Shown here: positions 1 through 8,307 of the stretch, in pieces
How the letters are laid out: each line of letters begins with the position of its first letter
Numbering within the stretch: the stretch's first letter is position 1
NCBI RefSeq assembly: GCF_003027925.1
Contig: NZ_PYPS01000016.1
Span: 1-64,000, forward strand
Source: Micromonospora sp. RP3T
Lineage (GTDB): Bacteria; Actinomycetota; Actinomycetes; Mycobacteriales; Micromonosporaceae
Direction of reading: 5' to 3'
DNA length: 64,000 nt
The notes under the pieces: generated by a model
Databases searched by the model: none
What the model saw: the letters and a program-made list of their open reading frames with translations, nothing else
Told to the model about the DNA's origin: nothing
Program-made: the position numbers and the translations under genes

Positions 1-2
1 GA

Positions 3-1541
3 TACCCCGCACCGGACCCGTCGCACGGCGAGCCGGCCGGCGTCCCCGCGCCGGGCGGGACGGCGCGGTTCGACCCGCCGCCCGCGCCCCGCCCGACGAG
101 CGCCCCGCCCTACGCGGCCCGCCGGTCCGCCCCGGAGCCGAGGCCGGCCGCCGAGGCGGCTGCCGGGCCGGAGCCGACCGAGTCGGCCCCGGCGGTGCTG
201 CCGCAACGCGTCCCCGCCGAGCCGGACGTGCCGGTGGTGCCGGAGCCGCCGGCCGTGGAACCGTCCGCCGAGACCCCGGAGCTGGCCCGCATCGCCACCC
301 ACCTGCGTCGGGACGACGAACCGGCGCCGCTGCGCGAGCGGCCGGAGGGCTTCGACGTCAACGCGATCCTGGACGCCGTGCGCGAGGTGGCCGGCGTCCG
401 GGACGCCGCGCTCCGCCGCACCCCGGCCGGTGCGCACAGCCTCCGGCTGGACCTGGCCGACGGCGCGGATCCGGCCGAGGTGAGCCGGCTGGTGGCCCGA
501 CTGCTCCAGGATCGGATGGGTCTGGCCGCAGCCCCGCAGAACCTCCCCGGCGCGCCGCCCGTGCCGCCGCCGCCGGTCCGTCGCCGGTCCGCCACCGCGC
601 GCACGGACCGCCTGGCCGAGGCCGCGGCCGGCCGGGACCGGCCGGTGGAGGTCCCACCGGGCCTCGCCGAGGTCCCGCCGGTCGCGGAGGTCCCGCCGGG
701 CCGCGCTGCCGACCGCCGCGCCGAGGCCGCGTCGGCCGAGTCCCGGTCCGGTCCGCCGCGCGCCGACGACGAGCCGGGCGCTCTGGCGCGGGGCGGGGTC
801 TCGGCCGAGGCGGACGTGCCGGCGCGGGTCGGCGTGGTGCGGCCGGCGTCGAACCGGCCGGCCGAGAACCGCTCCGGCGAGGGCCGGTTCGGCGGCGTGG
901 AGTCGCGTGCCGGCCGGCTGGTCGACGTGCCGGGGGAGGACGCCGACGAGCCGCCGCGCCGCCGCCGGCAGGCCACCCACCGGGGCCGGGCCACCGTCGA
1001 CGAGACGTCACTGGCCGCCGCGCCCACCGGCATGTCCACCGGCAGTCCGGTCACGCTCGGCACCTCGTACTCCGGTGGGCAGATGACCACGACGGAGACC
1101 GCGCCGTCGCGACCGCTGGATCCGGGCGGCGTGCCCGGGCCCCGGGTGGTGATCGACCACGTCCTGGTGAGCACGTTGGGGCTGGACGCCACCACCGAGG
1201 TCCGCCTGCTCGCCGGGGACCGGATGGCCGAGGGGCACGCGACCGGGCCGGCCGTCGACGGGTACGTGCTGCGGCTCTGCGCGGTGGCCGCGGCCGCCGC
1301 GGTGGACGAACTGCTCGGCCCGGCCCTGCCGGCGGGCGAGCGGGGCCGGTGCTTCGTCGAGCACGCCGCCGTGGTGCCGTTCGGCAACTGCGAGGTGGCG
1401 ACCGTGGTGGTGCTGCTGGTCTGCGACGGATGGGTGGAGCAGTTGGCCGGTTCCGCCCTGGTCGCGGGCGATCCGCGGCAGGCTGTGGTGCGCGCCACGC
1501 TGGCCGCGGTGAACCGGCGTCTGGAGGCGCTGCTCGCCTAG
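3..1541 (+). CDS. Hypothetical protein, 5' end outside window
   Basis: The reading frame is open to the first bases of the window, so the start lies upstream; the GTG at 195 is only an internal possibility. The visible protein has a Pro/Ala/Arg-rich disordered N-terminal part, a compact segment with an amphipathic stretch (from about ELARIATHLRR to LLQDRMGLA), a long low-complexity Arg/Gly/Pro linker with repeated EVPPG-like pieces, and a folded C-terminal domain of about 135 residues beginning near PGPRVVIDHVLVSTLG and ending NRRLEALLA. I do not recognise the family. The C-terminal domain has clean hydrophobic alternation and is probably the conserved functional part. It ends 42 bases before the hydrolase gene. 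Confidence 0.75.
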   Translation, partial: YPAPDPSHGEPAGVPAPGGTARFDPPPAPRPTSAPPYAARRSAPEPRPAAEAAAGPEPTESAPAVLPQRVPAEPDVPVVPEPPAVEPSAETPELARIATHLRRDDEPAPLRERPEGFDVNAILDAVREVAGVRDAALRRTPAGAHSLRLDLADGADPAEVSRLVARLLQDRMGLAAAPQNLPGAPPVPPPPVRRRSATARTDRLAEAAAGRDRPVEVPPGLAEVPPVAEVPPGRAADRRAEAASAESRSGPPRADDEPGALARGGVSAEADVPARVGVVRPASNRPAENRSGEGRFGGVESRAGRLVDVPGEDADEPPRRRRQATHRGRATVDETSLAAAPTGMSTGSPVTLGTSYSGGQMTTTETAPSRPLDPGGVPGPRVVIDHVLVSTLGLDATTEVRLLAGDRMAEGHATGPAVDGYVLRLCAVAAAAAVDELLGPALPAGERGRCFVEHAAVVPFGNCEVATVVVLLVCDGWVEQLAGSALVAGDPRQAVVRATLAAVNRRLEALLA

Positions 1542-1583
1542 GGGACTGTGCGGACGGGGCCGGCGCGGGGAAGACTGGACGCC

Positions 1584-2639
1584 ATGAAGCGTGCCGCGCT
1601 CGGGCCCGAGCATCTCCTCCCCGCGCATCATCTCCCGCCGCCCTGGCCGGGCCGGCACGTGCGGCTCGACGGCACGCTCGTGCACGTCCGGGACACGCCG
1701 GCCACCGGGCCCGACGCCGAGCCGGCGCTGTACGTGCACGGGCTCGGCGGCTCCGCGCAGAACTGGACCGACCTGGCCGGCCTGTTGGCGCCCCGGCTCG
1801 ACGGCCAGGCGATCGACCTGCCCGGCTTCGGGCGCAGCGAGCCCGGCCGGCGGTACACGATCCCGGCGTTCGCGGACCGGGTGGTCCGCTGGATCGAGCA
1901 CAGTGACCGGGGCCCGGTGCACCTGTTCGGCAACTCGCTGGGCGGGGCGGTCGCGGTCCGGGTGGCGGCGCTGCGGCCGGATCTGGTCCGCACGCTCACG
2001 CTGATCTCCCCGGCCCTGCCGTTCCTGGACTTCCGGCGCTCGTTGCAGGGGCGGATGCTGCCGGTGCTGGTGATCCCCCGGGGCGAGCGGCTGGCCGCCT
2101 GGCGGTTGGCCCAGCTCGCTCCGGAGGCGATGGCGCAGCAGGTGATGGAGTCGTGCGTGGCGGACCTGACCCGGATCAGCGAGCAGCGCCGGCAGGAGGC
2201 GATCGAGGAGATCCGGATCCGGTACGAGGCGGCGCACTACGCCGCCGCGTACGTCCGGACGTTCCGGGGCCTGGTCGGCAGTTTCCTGCGGTCGTACCTG
2301 CCGGGGGAGGGCGCGCTCTGGCGGCAGGCCGCGGCGGTGCGGGTCCCGACGCTGGTGGTGGGCGGGCGGCAGGACCGGCTGGTCGACGTGCGGGTCGCTC
2401 CGCAGACCGCCCGGGTGATCCCGGACAGCCGGCTGCTGATGCTGGACGGCGTCGGGCACGTGGCCCAGTTGGAGGTGCCCCGGACGGTGGCCCGGGCGGT
2501 GCTGGCACTGCTCGACGAGGCGACGTCGGCCGGGTCGCCGGAAGCCGCCACGCCGGGGCCGGACGGTCGGAAGGCGCAGGTCACGGCGCTGGTGAGCGGA
2601 ACGGGGGAGAGCGGCGGCGTCCGCGACATGGCAGGCTGA
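1584..2639 (+). CDS. Alpha/beta fold hydrolase
   Basis: 351-residue serine hydrolase of the alpha/beta fold. The oxyanion-hole motif HGLGG (about residues 52-56), the nucleophile elbow GNSLGG (Ser near 118), a late acid in GGRQDRLVD and the catalytic His in GVGHVAQLE are all present in the expected order, so it should be active; the substrate cannot be read from sequence. The ATG is preferred over the GTG at 1548 because AAGACT sits 7 bases upstream of it, the leaderless spacing seen for many genes here. The stop is five bases before the ATG of the following DUF3152 gene, so the two may be cotranscribed. Confidence 0.9.
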   Translation: MKRAALGPEHLLPAHHLPPPWPGRHVRLDGTLVHVRDTPATGPDAEPALYVHGLGGSAQNWTDLAGLLAPRLDGQAIDLPGFGRSEPGRRYTIPAFADRVVRWIEHSDRGPVHLFGNSLGGAVAVRVAALRPDLVRTLTLISPALPFLDFRRSLQGRMLPVLVIPRGERLAAWRLAQLAPEAMAQQVMESCVADLTRISEQRRQEAIEEIRIRYEAAHYAAAYVRTFRGLVGSFLRSYLPGEGALWRQAAAVRVPTLVVGGRQDRLVDVRVAPQTARVIPDSRLLMLDGVGHVAQLEVPRTVARAVLALLDEATSAGSPEAATPGPDGRKAQVTALVSGTGESGGVRDMAG

Positions 2640-2644
2640 GCGGG

Positions 2645-3505
2645 ATGCCCAGCTCCCGCCGTCCGCGTTTGCCGCGGTCCCCGTCCGCTGCCCGTCGTTG
2701 GCGCTCCGTCGTCGTGGTCTGCGCGTTCCTGGCCACCGCCGGGGCCGGCGTGGGCGTGGCGCTGCACCTGCCGCCGGCCGGCGCGCGGGAGGTGGTCGCC
2801 GACGGGTTCGCGGCCCAGCCGCCCGCACCGAGCGCCCCGTCGCCGCCGCCGTCGCCCGCGCCAACGCTGCCCGCGCCGCCTCGCTCGCCGGTCCCCGTGC
2901 TGAGTCTGCCCGGTCCGGTGCCCGCGCGGGGCACGGGCGGTTTCGGGTACGACGACCGGGCCGGCGGCGTGCTGGGCCGGGGCGGTGAGCTGCGTCGCTT
3001 CCGGGTGGCGGTGGAGCGGGGCGTCGGTGAGGACGTCCGGGCGTTCGGGGACGCGGTGCAGCGGGCCCTGGCCGGGCCGGGGAGCTGGGTGGACAGCGGC
3101 CGGCTGCGGTTGCAGCGGGTCACGCCGGGCAGCCGGTACGACTTCACGATCTATCTGGCGAGTCGGGACACCGCCGGCCGGCTGTGTGGGGCGGGCGGGA
3201 TCGACATCCGCAAGGGCGGCGTGCCGTACACGTCCTGCCGGGTGCCGGGCAAGGTCGTGCTCAACCTGGACCGGTGGCGGATGTCCGCGCCGCACCTGGT
3301 GGCCGCCGGGATGCCGCTGGACTCGTACCGGCTCTACGTGGTCAACCACGAGGTGGGGCACCAGCTCGGGCACCACCACGAGGCGTGTCCGGGGGCCGGG
3401 CGGGCCGCGCCGGTGATGCAGCAGCAGACGCTCTTCCTCGACGGTTGCCGGCCGAACCCGTGGCCGTACCTGGGCGGGAAGCGGTACACCGGGCCGGCAT
3501 TGTGA
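2645..3505 (+). CDS. DUF3152 protein, putative secreted or anchored zinc metalloprotease
   Basis: 286 residues: a basic N-terminus, one hydrophobic segment at about 20-40 (signal anchor or signal peptide), a Pro/Ala/Ser-rich linker to about residue 95, then a globular DUF3152 domain. That domain ends with HEVGHQLGHHH at 235-245, which fits HExxHxxGxxH, the zinc ligand and catalytic pattern of metzincins. Four Cys (near 181, 198, 248 and in the C-terminal DGCRPN segment) may form disulfides outside the cell. Most DUF3152 proteins are unassigned, so protease activity is inferred from the motif. Codons upstream in the same frame lie inside the hydrolase gene and are not coding. A paralogue follows directly. 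Confidence 0.85.
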   Translation: MPSSRRPRLPRSPSAARRWRSVVVVCAFLATAGAGVGVALHLPPAGAREVVADGFAAQPPAPSAPSPPPSPAPTLPAPPRSPVPVLSLPGPVPARGTGGFGYDDRAGGVLGRGGELRRFRVAVERGVGEDVRAFGDAVQRALAGPGSWVDSGRLRLQRVTPGSRYDFTIYLASRDTAGRLCGAGGIDIRKGGVPYTSCRVPGKVVLNLDRWRMSAPHLVAAGMPLDSYRLYVVNHEVGHQLGHHHEACPGAGRAAPVMQQQTLFLDGCRPNPWPYLGGKRYTGPAL

Positions 3506-3580
3506 CCGAGTTGTGAGCAATTCTCAGGACTTGCGCCGCAAAAGCAGCTAAATGCCCGAATTGCGTGGCACGCTGTCCGC

Positions 3581-4378
3581 ATGACGTCGTACTCGCCCGA
3601 ACGCCCCGGGCTGCGCCGGATGCGCCGCCGACGCCGACGCGCGGTGCTGCTGCTGACGATGCTGCTCGCGGCCGTCGGTGGCGCGGCGGGCATTACCCGG
3701 CTGAGCGAGCCGCCGCGTCCCGTGCGGGTCCCGCTCGCCGCCGAGCCGACGCTGATGCCGGACGCCGACACCGACACCGCCGCGTCGGCGTCGCCGACCG
3801 GCTACCCCACCGCCGGCCCCGGCACCTTCGCGGTGGCCGACGGGCGGTCACCGGTACGCGGTCAAGCCGGCCCGCTGCGTCGCTACCGGATCGAGGTCGA
3901 GCACGGTACGGGGCAGGACGCCGACGCGTTCGCCGCGACCGTGGACGCGGTGCTCGGCGACCCGCGTAGCTGGATCGCCTCCGGGGAGCTGCGGGTGCAG
4001 CGGGTGCCCGAGGCCGCCGCCGCCGACTTCACCGTCTACCTGGCCACGCCGGCCACCTCCGAGCGGATGTGCGCCGAGGGCGGTCTGCACACCGAGCGCT
4101 ACACGTCCTGCCGGCTGCCCGGCCGGGTGGTGCTCAACCTGGCGCGCTGGATGACCGCGGTGCCCGACTACGGCGCCCCGCTCGACGTCTACCGGACGTA
4201 CGTCATCAACCACGAGGTCGGGCACGAGTTCGGTGAGCTGCACCAGGCGTGCCCGCGCCCCGGCGCCCCGGCCCCGGTGATGCAGCAGCAGACGTACGGG
4301 CTGGACGGCTGCCTGCCGAACGCGTGGCCGTACGTCGATGGGGCGCGGTACTCCGGCGAGCCCACCGACGGCGTCTGA
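3581..4378 (+). CDS. DUF3152 protein, second tandem copy
   Basis: 265 residues, the same architecture as the preceding gene: an Arg-rich N-terminus, a hydrophobic segment at about 21-37, a short linker, then the DUF3152 domain with HEVGHEFGELH at 211-221 (again HExxHxxGxxH) and the same C-terminal block (PVMQQQT, DGCLPNAWPY). The two copies are clearly paralogous but diverged in linker and N-terminus. CACGCT lies 6 bases before the ATG, compatible with its own leaderless promoter. The neighbour moeZ starts 107 bases downstream. Confidence 0.87.
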   Translation: MTSYSPERPGLRRMRRRRRRAVLLLTMLLAAVGGAAGITRLSEPPRPVRVPLAAEPTLMPDADTDTAASASPTGYPTAGPGTFAVADGRSPVRGQAGPLRRYRIEVEHGTGQDADAFAATVDAVLGDPRSWIASGELRVQRVPEAAAADFTVYLATPATSERMCAEGGLHTERYTSCRLPGRVVLNLARWMTAVPDYGAPLDVYRTYVINHEVGHEFGELHQACPRPGAPAPVMQQQTYGLDGCLPNAWPYVDGARYSGEPTDGV

Positions 4379-4485
4379 GATATTCCCGGTCCCGCAGTTC
4401 GGGCCGGGTGTCCCTCGTCATGGCCGATCCGCACTCCGGCGAGCGACAATGGCGCTTTCCCACAGCCGATTCCGGGGAGTCCACC

Positions 4486-5667
4486 GTGTCGTTGCCCCCG
4501 CTCGTCGAGCCCGCCGCCGAGCTGACCGTTGACGAGATCCGTCGCTACTCGCGCCACCTGATCATCCCGGACGTCGGGGTCGAGGGGCAGAAGCGGCTGA
4601 AGAACGCCCGGGTGCTCTGCGTGGGCGCCGGCGGTCTCGGCTCGCCGGCCCTGCTGTACCTCGCCGCCGCCGGCGTCGGCACGCTCGGCATCATCGACTT
4701 CGACACCGTCGACGAGTCGAACCTCCAGCGGCAGATCATCCACGGCGTCTCCGACGTCGGCCGATCCAAGGCCGAGTCCGCCGCCGCCTCGATCCGCGAG
4801 ATCAACCCGCTGGTCAACGTGGAGATCCACGACACCGCGCTGGACCGGGAGAACGTCCGGGACATCTTCTCCCGGTACGACCTGATCGTCGACGGCACCG
4901 ACAACTTCGCCACCCGCTACATGGTCAACGACGCGGCCGTGCTGCTCGGCAAGCCGTACGTCTGGGGTTCGATCTACCGCTTCGACGGCCAGGCGTCGGT
5001 GTTCTGGGCCGAGCACGGCCCCTGCTACCGCTGCCTCTACCCGGAGCCCCCGCCGCCCGGCATGGTCCCCTCCTGCGCCGAGGGCGGCGTGCTCGGCGTG
5101 CTCTGCGCGTCCATCGGGTCGATCCAGGTCAACGAGGCGATCAAGCTGCTCGCCGGCATCGGCGAGCCGCTCGTCGGCCGGCTGATGGTCTACGACGCCC
5201 TGGAGATGAGCTACCGCAAGATCAAGGTGCGCAAGGACCCGAACTGCGCGCTCTGCGGCGAGAACCCCACGGTCACCGACCTGCTGGAGGACTACGAGGA
5301 CTTCTGCGGCGCGGTCTCCGAGGAGGCGCAGGAGGCGGTGGTCGACTCCACCATCACCGCGCGGGAACTGAAGGAGTGGCAGGACGCCGGCAAGGACATC
5401 TTCCTGGTCGACGTGCGCGAGCCCGCCGAGTACGAGATCGTCCGCATCCCCGGCTCCACGCTGATCCCGAAGGGGGAGATCCTCTCCGGCGAGGCGCTGG
5501 CGAAGTTCCCGCAGGACCGGCAGATCGTGCTGCACTGCAAGTCCGGCGTCCGGTCCGCCGAGGCGCTGGCCGCGCTCAAGGCGGCCGGGTTCAAGGACTC
5601 CGTCCACGTGCAGGGTGGCGTGCTCTCCTGGGTCAAGCAGGTCGACCCGTCGCTGCCCGCGTACTGA
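4486..5667 (+). CDS. moeZ: Adenylyltransferase/sulfurtransferase MoeZ
   Basis: 393-residue two-domain protein that adenylates the C-terminal glycine of small ubiquitin-like sulfur carriers and then transfers sulfur to it, for molybdopterin, thio-cofactor and cysteine biosynthesis. The N-terminal E1-like domain shows GAGGLGSPA (about 47-55), the DFDTVDESNLQRQ signature and zinc-binding CxxC pairs (CYRCLYPEP and CALCGENP). The C-terminal rhodanese domain carries the active-site Cys in LHCKSGVR (near 351). The GTG start is chosen because GGGGAG lies 7 bases before it and the N-terminus SLPPLVEPAAELTVDEIRRYSRHL is what the family normally has. Confidence 0.96.
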   Translation: MSLPPLVEPAAELTVDEIRRYSRHLIIPDVGVEGQKRLKNARVLCVGAGGLGSPALLYLAAAGVGTLGIIDFDTVDESNLQRQIIHGVSDVGRSKAESAAASIREINPLVNVEIHDTALDRENVRDIFSRYDLIVDGTDNFATRYMVNDAAVLLGKPYVWGSIYRFDGQASVFWAEHGPCYRCLYPEPPPPGMVPSCAEGGVLGVLCASIGSIQVNEAIKLLAGIGEPLVGRLMVYDALEMSYRKIKVRKDPNCALCGENPTVTDLLEDYEDFCGAVSEEAQEAVVDSTITARELKEWQDAGKDIFLVDVREPAEYEIVRIPGSTLIPKGEILSGEALAKFPQDRQIVLHCKSGVRSAEALAALKAAGFKDSVHVQGGVLSWVKQVDPSLPAY

Positions 5668-5679
5668 CGTCGATGTGGT

Positions 5680-5711
5680 GAGGGCCTTTCCGGTGCGCCG
5701 GGAGGGCCCTC
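5680..5711 (+). terminator. Weak hairpin after moeZ
   Basis: A 7-bp stem (GAGGGCC at 5680-5686 with GGCCCTC at 5705-5711) starts 13 bases after the moeZ stop. There is no T-run, so its role as a terminator is uncertain. Confidence 0.4.
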
Positions 5712-5777
5712 GGCGTCTGCCGCTTTCTGGCCGAGCTACCGAGGCGTGACCGCGTCCGCGCAGGTAGCGTCACGACC

Positions 5778-6947
5778 GTGGTCGATCTGGAAGCGGCGAT
5801 CGGGTTCGTCGTGGCACACGGGGACGCGGTGGACCGCGCCCGCCTGTCCCGGCTGCGTTCCGGCACGCCGGTGCCGCCGGCGGTGCTCGACGCGGCGGAG
5901 TCCGGTCAGGCTCCCGGCGGTGGCTGGCCCGCCGTGCTCGGCGGCGACGTCGCCTCCGTCGACGCGACCTGCTTCCGCCTCGCCGAGCTGGACGACCTCG
6001 GCGCGCTGGGCCGCCCCGCCGCCCGGCACGCGCTGGACTGGCTGGCCGCCGGCCAGCTCGCTGACGGTGGCTGGGACGAGCACCGGTCGCTGGCCGGGTT
6101 CGCGCCGGAGTGGGCCACCCCCGGCGACCCGGAGGCGCGGTTCTACCTGACCGCCGGCGCCGGGTTCTGGCTCACCGTGGCCGGGCTGGACGCCCGTGCC
6201 GCCGGCCCGCTCGACCACCGCGTCGGCGGGGCGTACGCCGGGGTGGTGCAGGCGGCGGCCCACACGCTCGCCGCGCAGCTCGCCCCGGACGGGAGCTGGC
6301 CGTCGTTCCTGCCCGCCGGCTGGCTCGCCGCGGCGGTGCTGCACCGCCAGCGGATGTACCACGAGTCGGCCCGGATCCAGGCGGTGCTCGCCGACCGGAT
6401 CCCGGAGATGTCCCCGGCCGACGTGGCGTGGCTCGCCGCCACGCTGCGCCGGGTGGAGGTGGGCGAGGAGCAGTGGCTGCTGGTCTCGGCGCGGCGTCGG
6501 CTGGCCGGGACGCAACGCAGCGACGGCGGCTGGGACAGCGACGACGGTCACCAGTTCGACGTGCACACCACGCTGCGCGCGATCCGGGCCTGCCGGCCGA
6601 CCGAGCCCGAGGTCGCGGCGTCCGGGGCTCCGTTCGTGGCGCCGCGCGCCGCCGCGCTGCCCGAGCCGCCGTCCCGCCGCCGCGCGCCCGAGCCGCCGCC
6701 CGCACCGCCCGCACCGGCCGCACCGCCCGCTCCGGCCGCGTCGCTCGCGCAGCCCGCGCCGGCCGTTCCCGACCCGGCCGCGCCCCCGGCCCTGCTCCCG
6801 GCCCCGGCCGCACCCCCGAACCGGCTTCCGGCCGCCTCCCCGGCTCCGGTGGTGGTCCCGGCTCCGGTGGTGGTCCCGGCTCCGGCCGTGGTCCCGGTCG
6901 GGACGCCGGGTCCGGCTCCGGCCCCGAATCCGCTCCGGGTGGCGTAG
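5778..6947 (+). CDS. Prenyltransferase/squalene-oxidase repeat protein
   Basis: 389 residues. The first 275 resemble the alpha/alpha-barrel repeats of squalene-hopene cyclases, with QW-like motifs QLADGGWDE, QLAPDGSWPSF and QRSDGGWDSDDG and a closing DVHTTLRAIRACRP helix. No DxDD or other cyclase catalytic motif is visible, so it is probably not a cyclase; a lipid- or protein-binding role is possible. The C-terminal 110 residues are an Ala/Pro-rich tail ending in three 18-bp direct repeats that encode PAPVVV. TAGCGT at 5765-5770 lies 7 bases before the GTG, suggesting a leaderless mRNA. No functional link to moeZ or proA is apparent. Confidence 0.82.
   Translation: MVDLEAAIGFVVAHGDAVDRARLSRLRSGTPVPPAVLDAAESGQAPGGGWPAVLGGDVASVDATCFRLAELDDLGALGRPAARHALDWLAAGQLADGGWDEHRSLAGFAPEWATPGDPEARFYLTAGAGFWLTVAGLDARAAGPLDHRVGGAYAGVVQAAAHTLAAQLAPDGSWPSFLPAGWLAAAVLHRQRMYHESARIQAVLADRIPEMSPADVAWLAATLRRVEVGEEQWLLVSARRRLAGTQRSDGGWDSDDGHQFDVHTTLRAIRACRPTEPEVAASGAPFVAPRAAALPEPPSRRRAPEPPPAPPAPAAPPAPAASLAQPAPAVPDPAAPPALLPAPAAPPNRLPAASPAPVVVPAPVVVPAPAVVPVGTPGPAPAPNPLRVA
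6842..6895 (+). repeat. Three 18-bp in-frame direct repeats
   Basis: The unit GGCTCCGGTGGTGGTCCC occurs twice exactly (6842-6859, 6860-6877) and once with two changes (6878-6895). It encodes the PAPVVV-type tail of the squalene-repeat protein and could vary in copy number by slippage. Confidence 0.9.
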
Positions 6948-6987
6948 CCCGCCGCCGCGAGGGGCGCGAGCCGGGGCCGGGTGCGGC

Positions 6988-8229
6988 TCAGCGCAGGTGG
7001 CCGTCGCCGGTGACCACGTACTTCGTGCTGGTCAGCTCCGGCAGGCCCATCGGGCCGCGGGCGTGCAGCTTCTGGGTGGAGATGCCGATCTCGGCGCCGA
7101 ACCCGAACTCGCCGCCGTCGGTGAACCGGGTGGACGCGTTCACCATCACGGCGGCGGCGTCCACCCGGGCCACGAACTCCCGCGCCGCCCGCTGCGAGTC
7201 GGTGACGATCGCCTCGGTGTGGCCGGTGCCGTAGCGCCGGATGTGCGCGACCGCCGCGTCGAGCGAGTCGACCACGGCGACCGAGATGTCGGCGGACAGA
7301 TATTCGGTGGCGAAGTCCTCCTCGGTCGCCGCGACCACCGCGTCGGAGTGGGCGGCCACCTCCGGGCTGCCGTGCACTGTCACCCCGGCCTCGGCGAACG
7401 CGGCCAGCACGGCCGGCAGGAACGCGTCCGCGACGGCCCGGTGGACCAGCAGCGACTCGGCGGTGTTACAGGTGGACAGCCGCTGCGTCTTGGCGTTCAG
7501 CGTGATCGCCACCGCCTTGTCGAGGTCGGCGGCGGCGTCCACGTACACGTGGCAGTTGCCCACCCCGGTCTCGATCACCGGCACTGTCGACTCCTCGACC
7601 ACGGCGCGGATCAGCGACGCGCCGCCGCGGGGGATCAGCACGTCGACCAGGCCCCGGGCGCGCATCAGCTCCTTGACCGAGTCGCGCGTGCTGGCGTCGA
7701 GCAGTTGCACCGCGTCCGCCGGCAGGCCGGCGCCCGCGACCGCGTCGCGCAGCACCGTGACCAGGGCGGCGTTGGAGTACGCCGCCGACGAGGAGCCGCG
7801 CAGCAGCGCCGCGTTGCCCGACTTCAGGCAGATGCCGGCCGCGTCGACCGTCACGTTCGGCCGGCCCTCGTAGACGATGCCGACCACCCCGAACGGCACC
7901 CGCACCTGGCGCAGCTCCAGACCGTTCGGCAGCGTGGACCCGCGGACCACCTCGCCGACCGGGTCGGGCAGCGCGGCCATCTCGCGCAACGCGTCCGCGA
8001 TGGCGGCGACCCGGCCCTCGTCGAGCGCGAGCCGGTCCAGCACGGCCGCGGTCAGTCCGGCGTCGCGCCCGGCCGCCAGGTCCGTCGCGTTCGCGGTCAG
8101 GATCTCTGGCGTACGCGCCACCAGCGCGTCGGCCATCGCGTGCAGCGCGGCGTCCTTGGTCGTACGGGTGGCCGCCGCCAGGGCCTCCGCCGCGTCCCGG
8201 GCCCGGCGGGCCTGCTCGACGACGCTCAT
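6988..8229 (-). CDS. proA: Glutamate-5-semialdehyde dehydrogenase (gamma-glutamyl phosphate reductase)
   Basis: 413 residues, full length for ProA. It reduces gamma-glutamyl phosphate to glutamate-5-semialdehyde with NADPH, the second step of proline synthesis. Diagnostic segments are [29 protein letters not shown], the active-site Cys in [12 protein letters not shown] and the C-terminal [21 protein letters not shown]. It lies directly downstream of proB on the same strand; the 73-base gap holds a strong palindrome that could reduce or tune proA expression relative to proB. Confidence 0.97.
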   Translation of the reverse strand: MSVVEQARRARDAAEALAAATRTTKDAALHAMADALVARTPEILTANATDLAAGRDAGLTAAVLDRLALDEGRVAAIADALREMAALPDPVGEVVRGSTLPNGLELRQVRVPFGVVGIVYEGRPNVTVDAAGICLKSGNAALLRGSSSAAYSNAALVTVLRDAVAGAGLPADAVQLLDASTRDSVKELMRARGLVDVLIPRGGASLIRAVVEESTVPVIETGVGNCHVYVDAAADLDKAVAITLNAKTQRLSTCNTAESLLVHRAVADAFLPAVLAAFAEAGVTVHGSPEVAAHSDAVVAATEEDFATEYLSADISVAVVDSLDAAVAHIRRYGTGHTEAIVTDSQRAAREFVARVDAAAVMVNASTRFTDGGEFGFGAEIGISTQKLHARGPMGLPELTSTKYVVTGDGHLR

Positions 8230-8251
8230 GGTGCGCTCTCCTTCACAGAGG

Positions 8252-8307
8252 TGTTAGGCGGGGGCCCTTCTTATGCAGAATGCGTTAAGAAGGGCCCCCT
8301 CCTTACA
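8252..8307. repeat. Large palindrome between proB and proA
   Basis: Two 14-base arms (GGGGGCCCTTCTTA at 8260-8273 and its exact complement at 8286-8299) flank a 12-base loop, and pairing continues outward with two mismatches to 8252 and 8307. The outer right arm contains the TAA stop of proB. Read on the minus strand it forms a terminator-like stem between two genes that should be coexpressed, so it may be an attenuator or mRNA-stability element, or an interspersed repeat. I suspect this is a family repeated elsewhere in such genomes, which needs a genome search. Confidence 0.85.

Noticed and set aside
110..1498. Long open frame on the minus strand opposite the first gene
   Set aside because: Arg/Ser/Ala-rich composition typical of an antisense shadow in very GC-rich DNA; no ribosome site or motifs.
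2153..2644. In-frame extension of the first DUF3152 gene into the hydrolase gene
   Set aside because: The extension is entirely out-of-frame hydrolase DNA with Arg/Gly-rich product; the ATG at 2645 starts a normal signal-anchor sequence.
1008..2864. Minus-strand open frame of over 600 codons opposite the hydrolase
   Set aside because: Composition is an antisense shadow (Pro/His/Arg-rich); the plus strand holds catalytic motifs in order.
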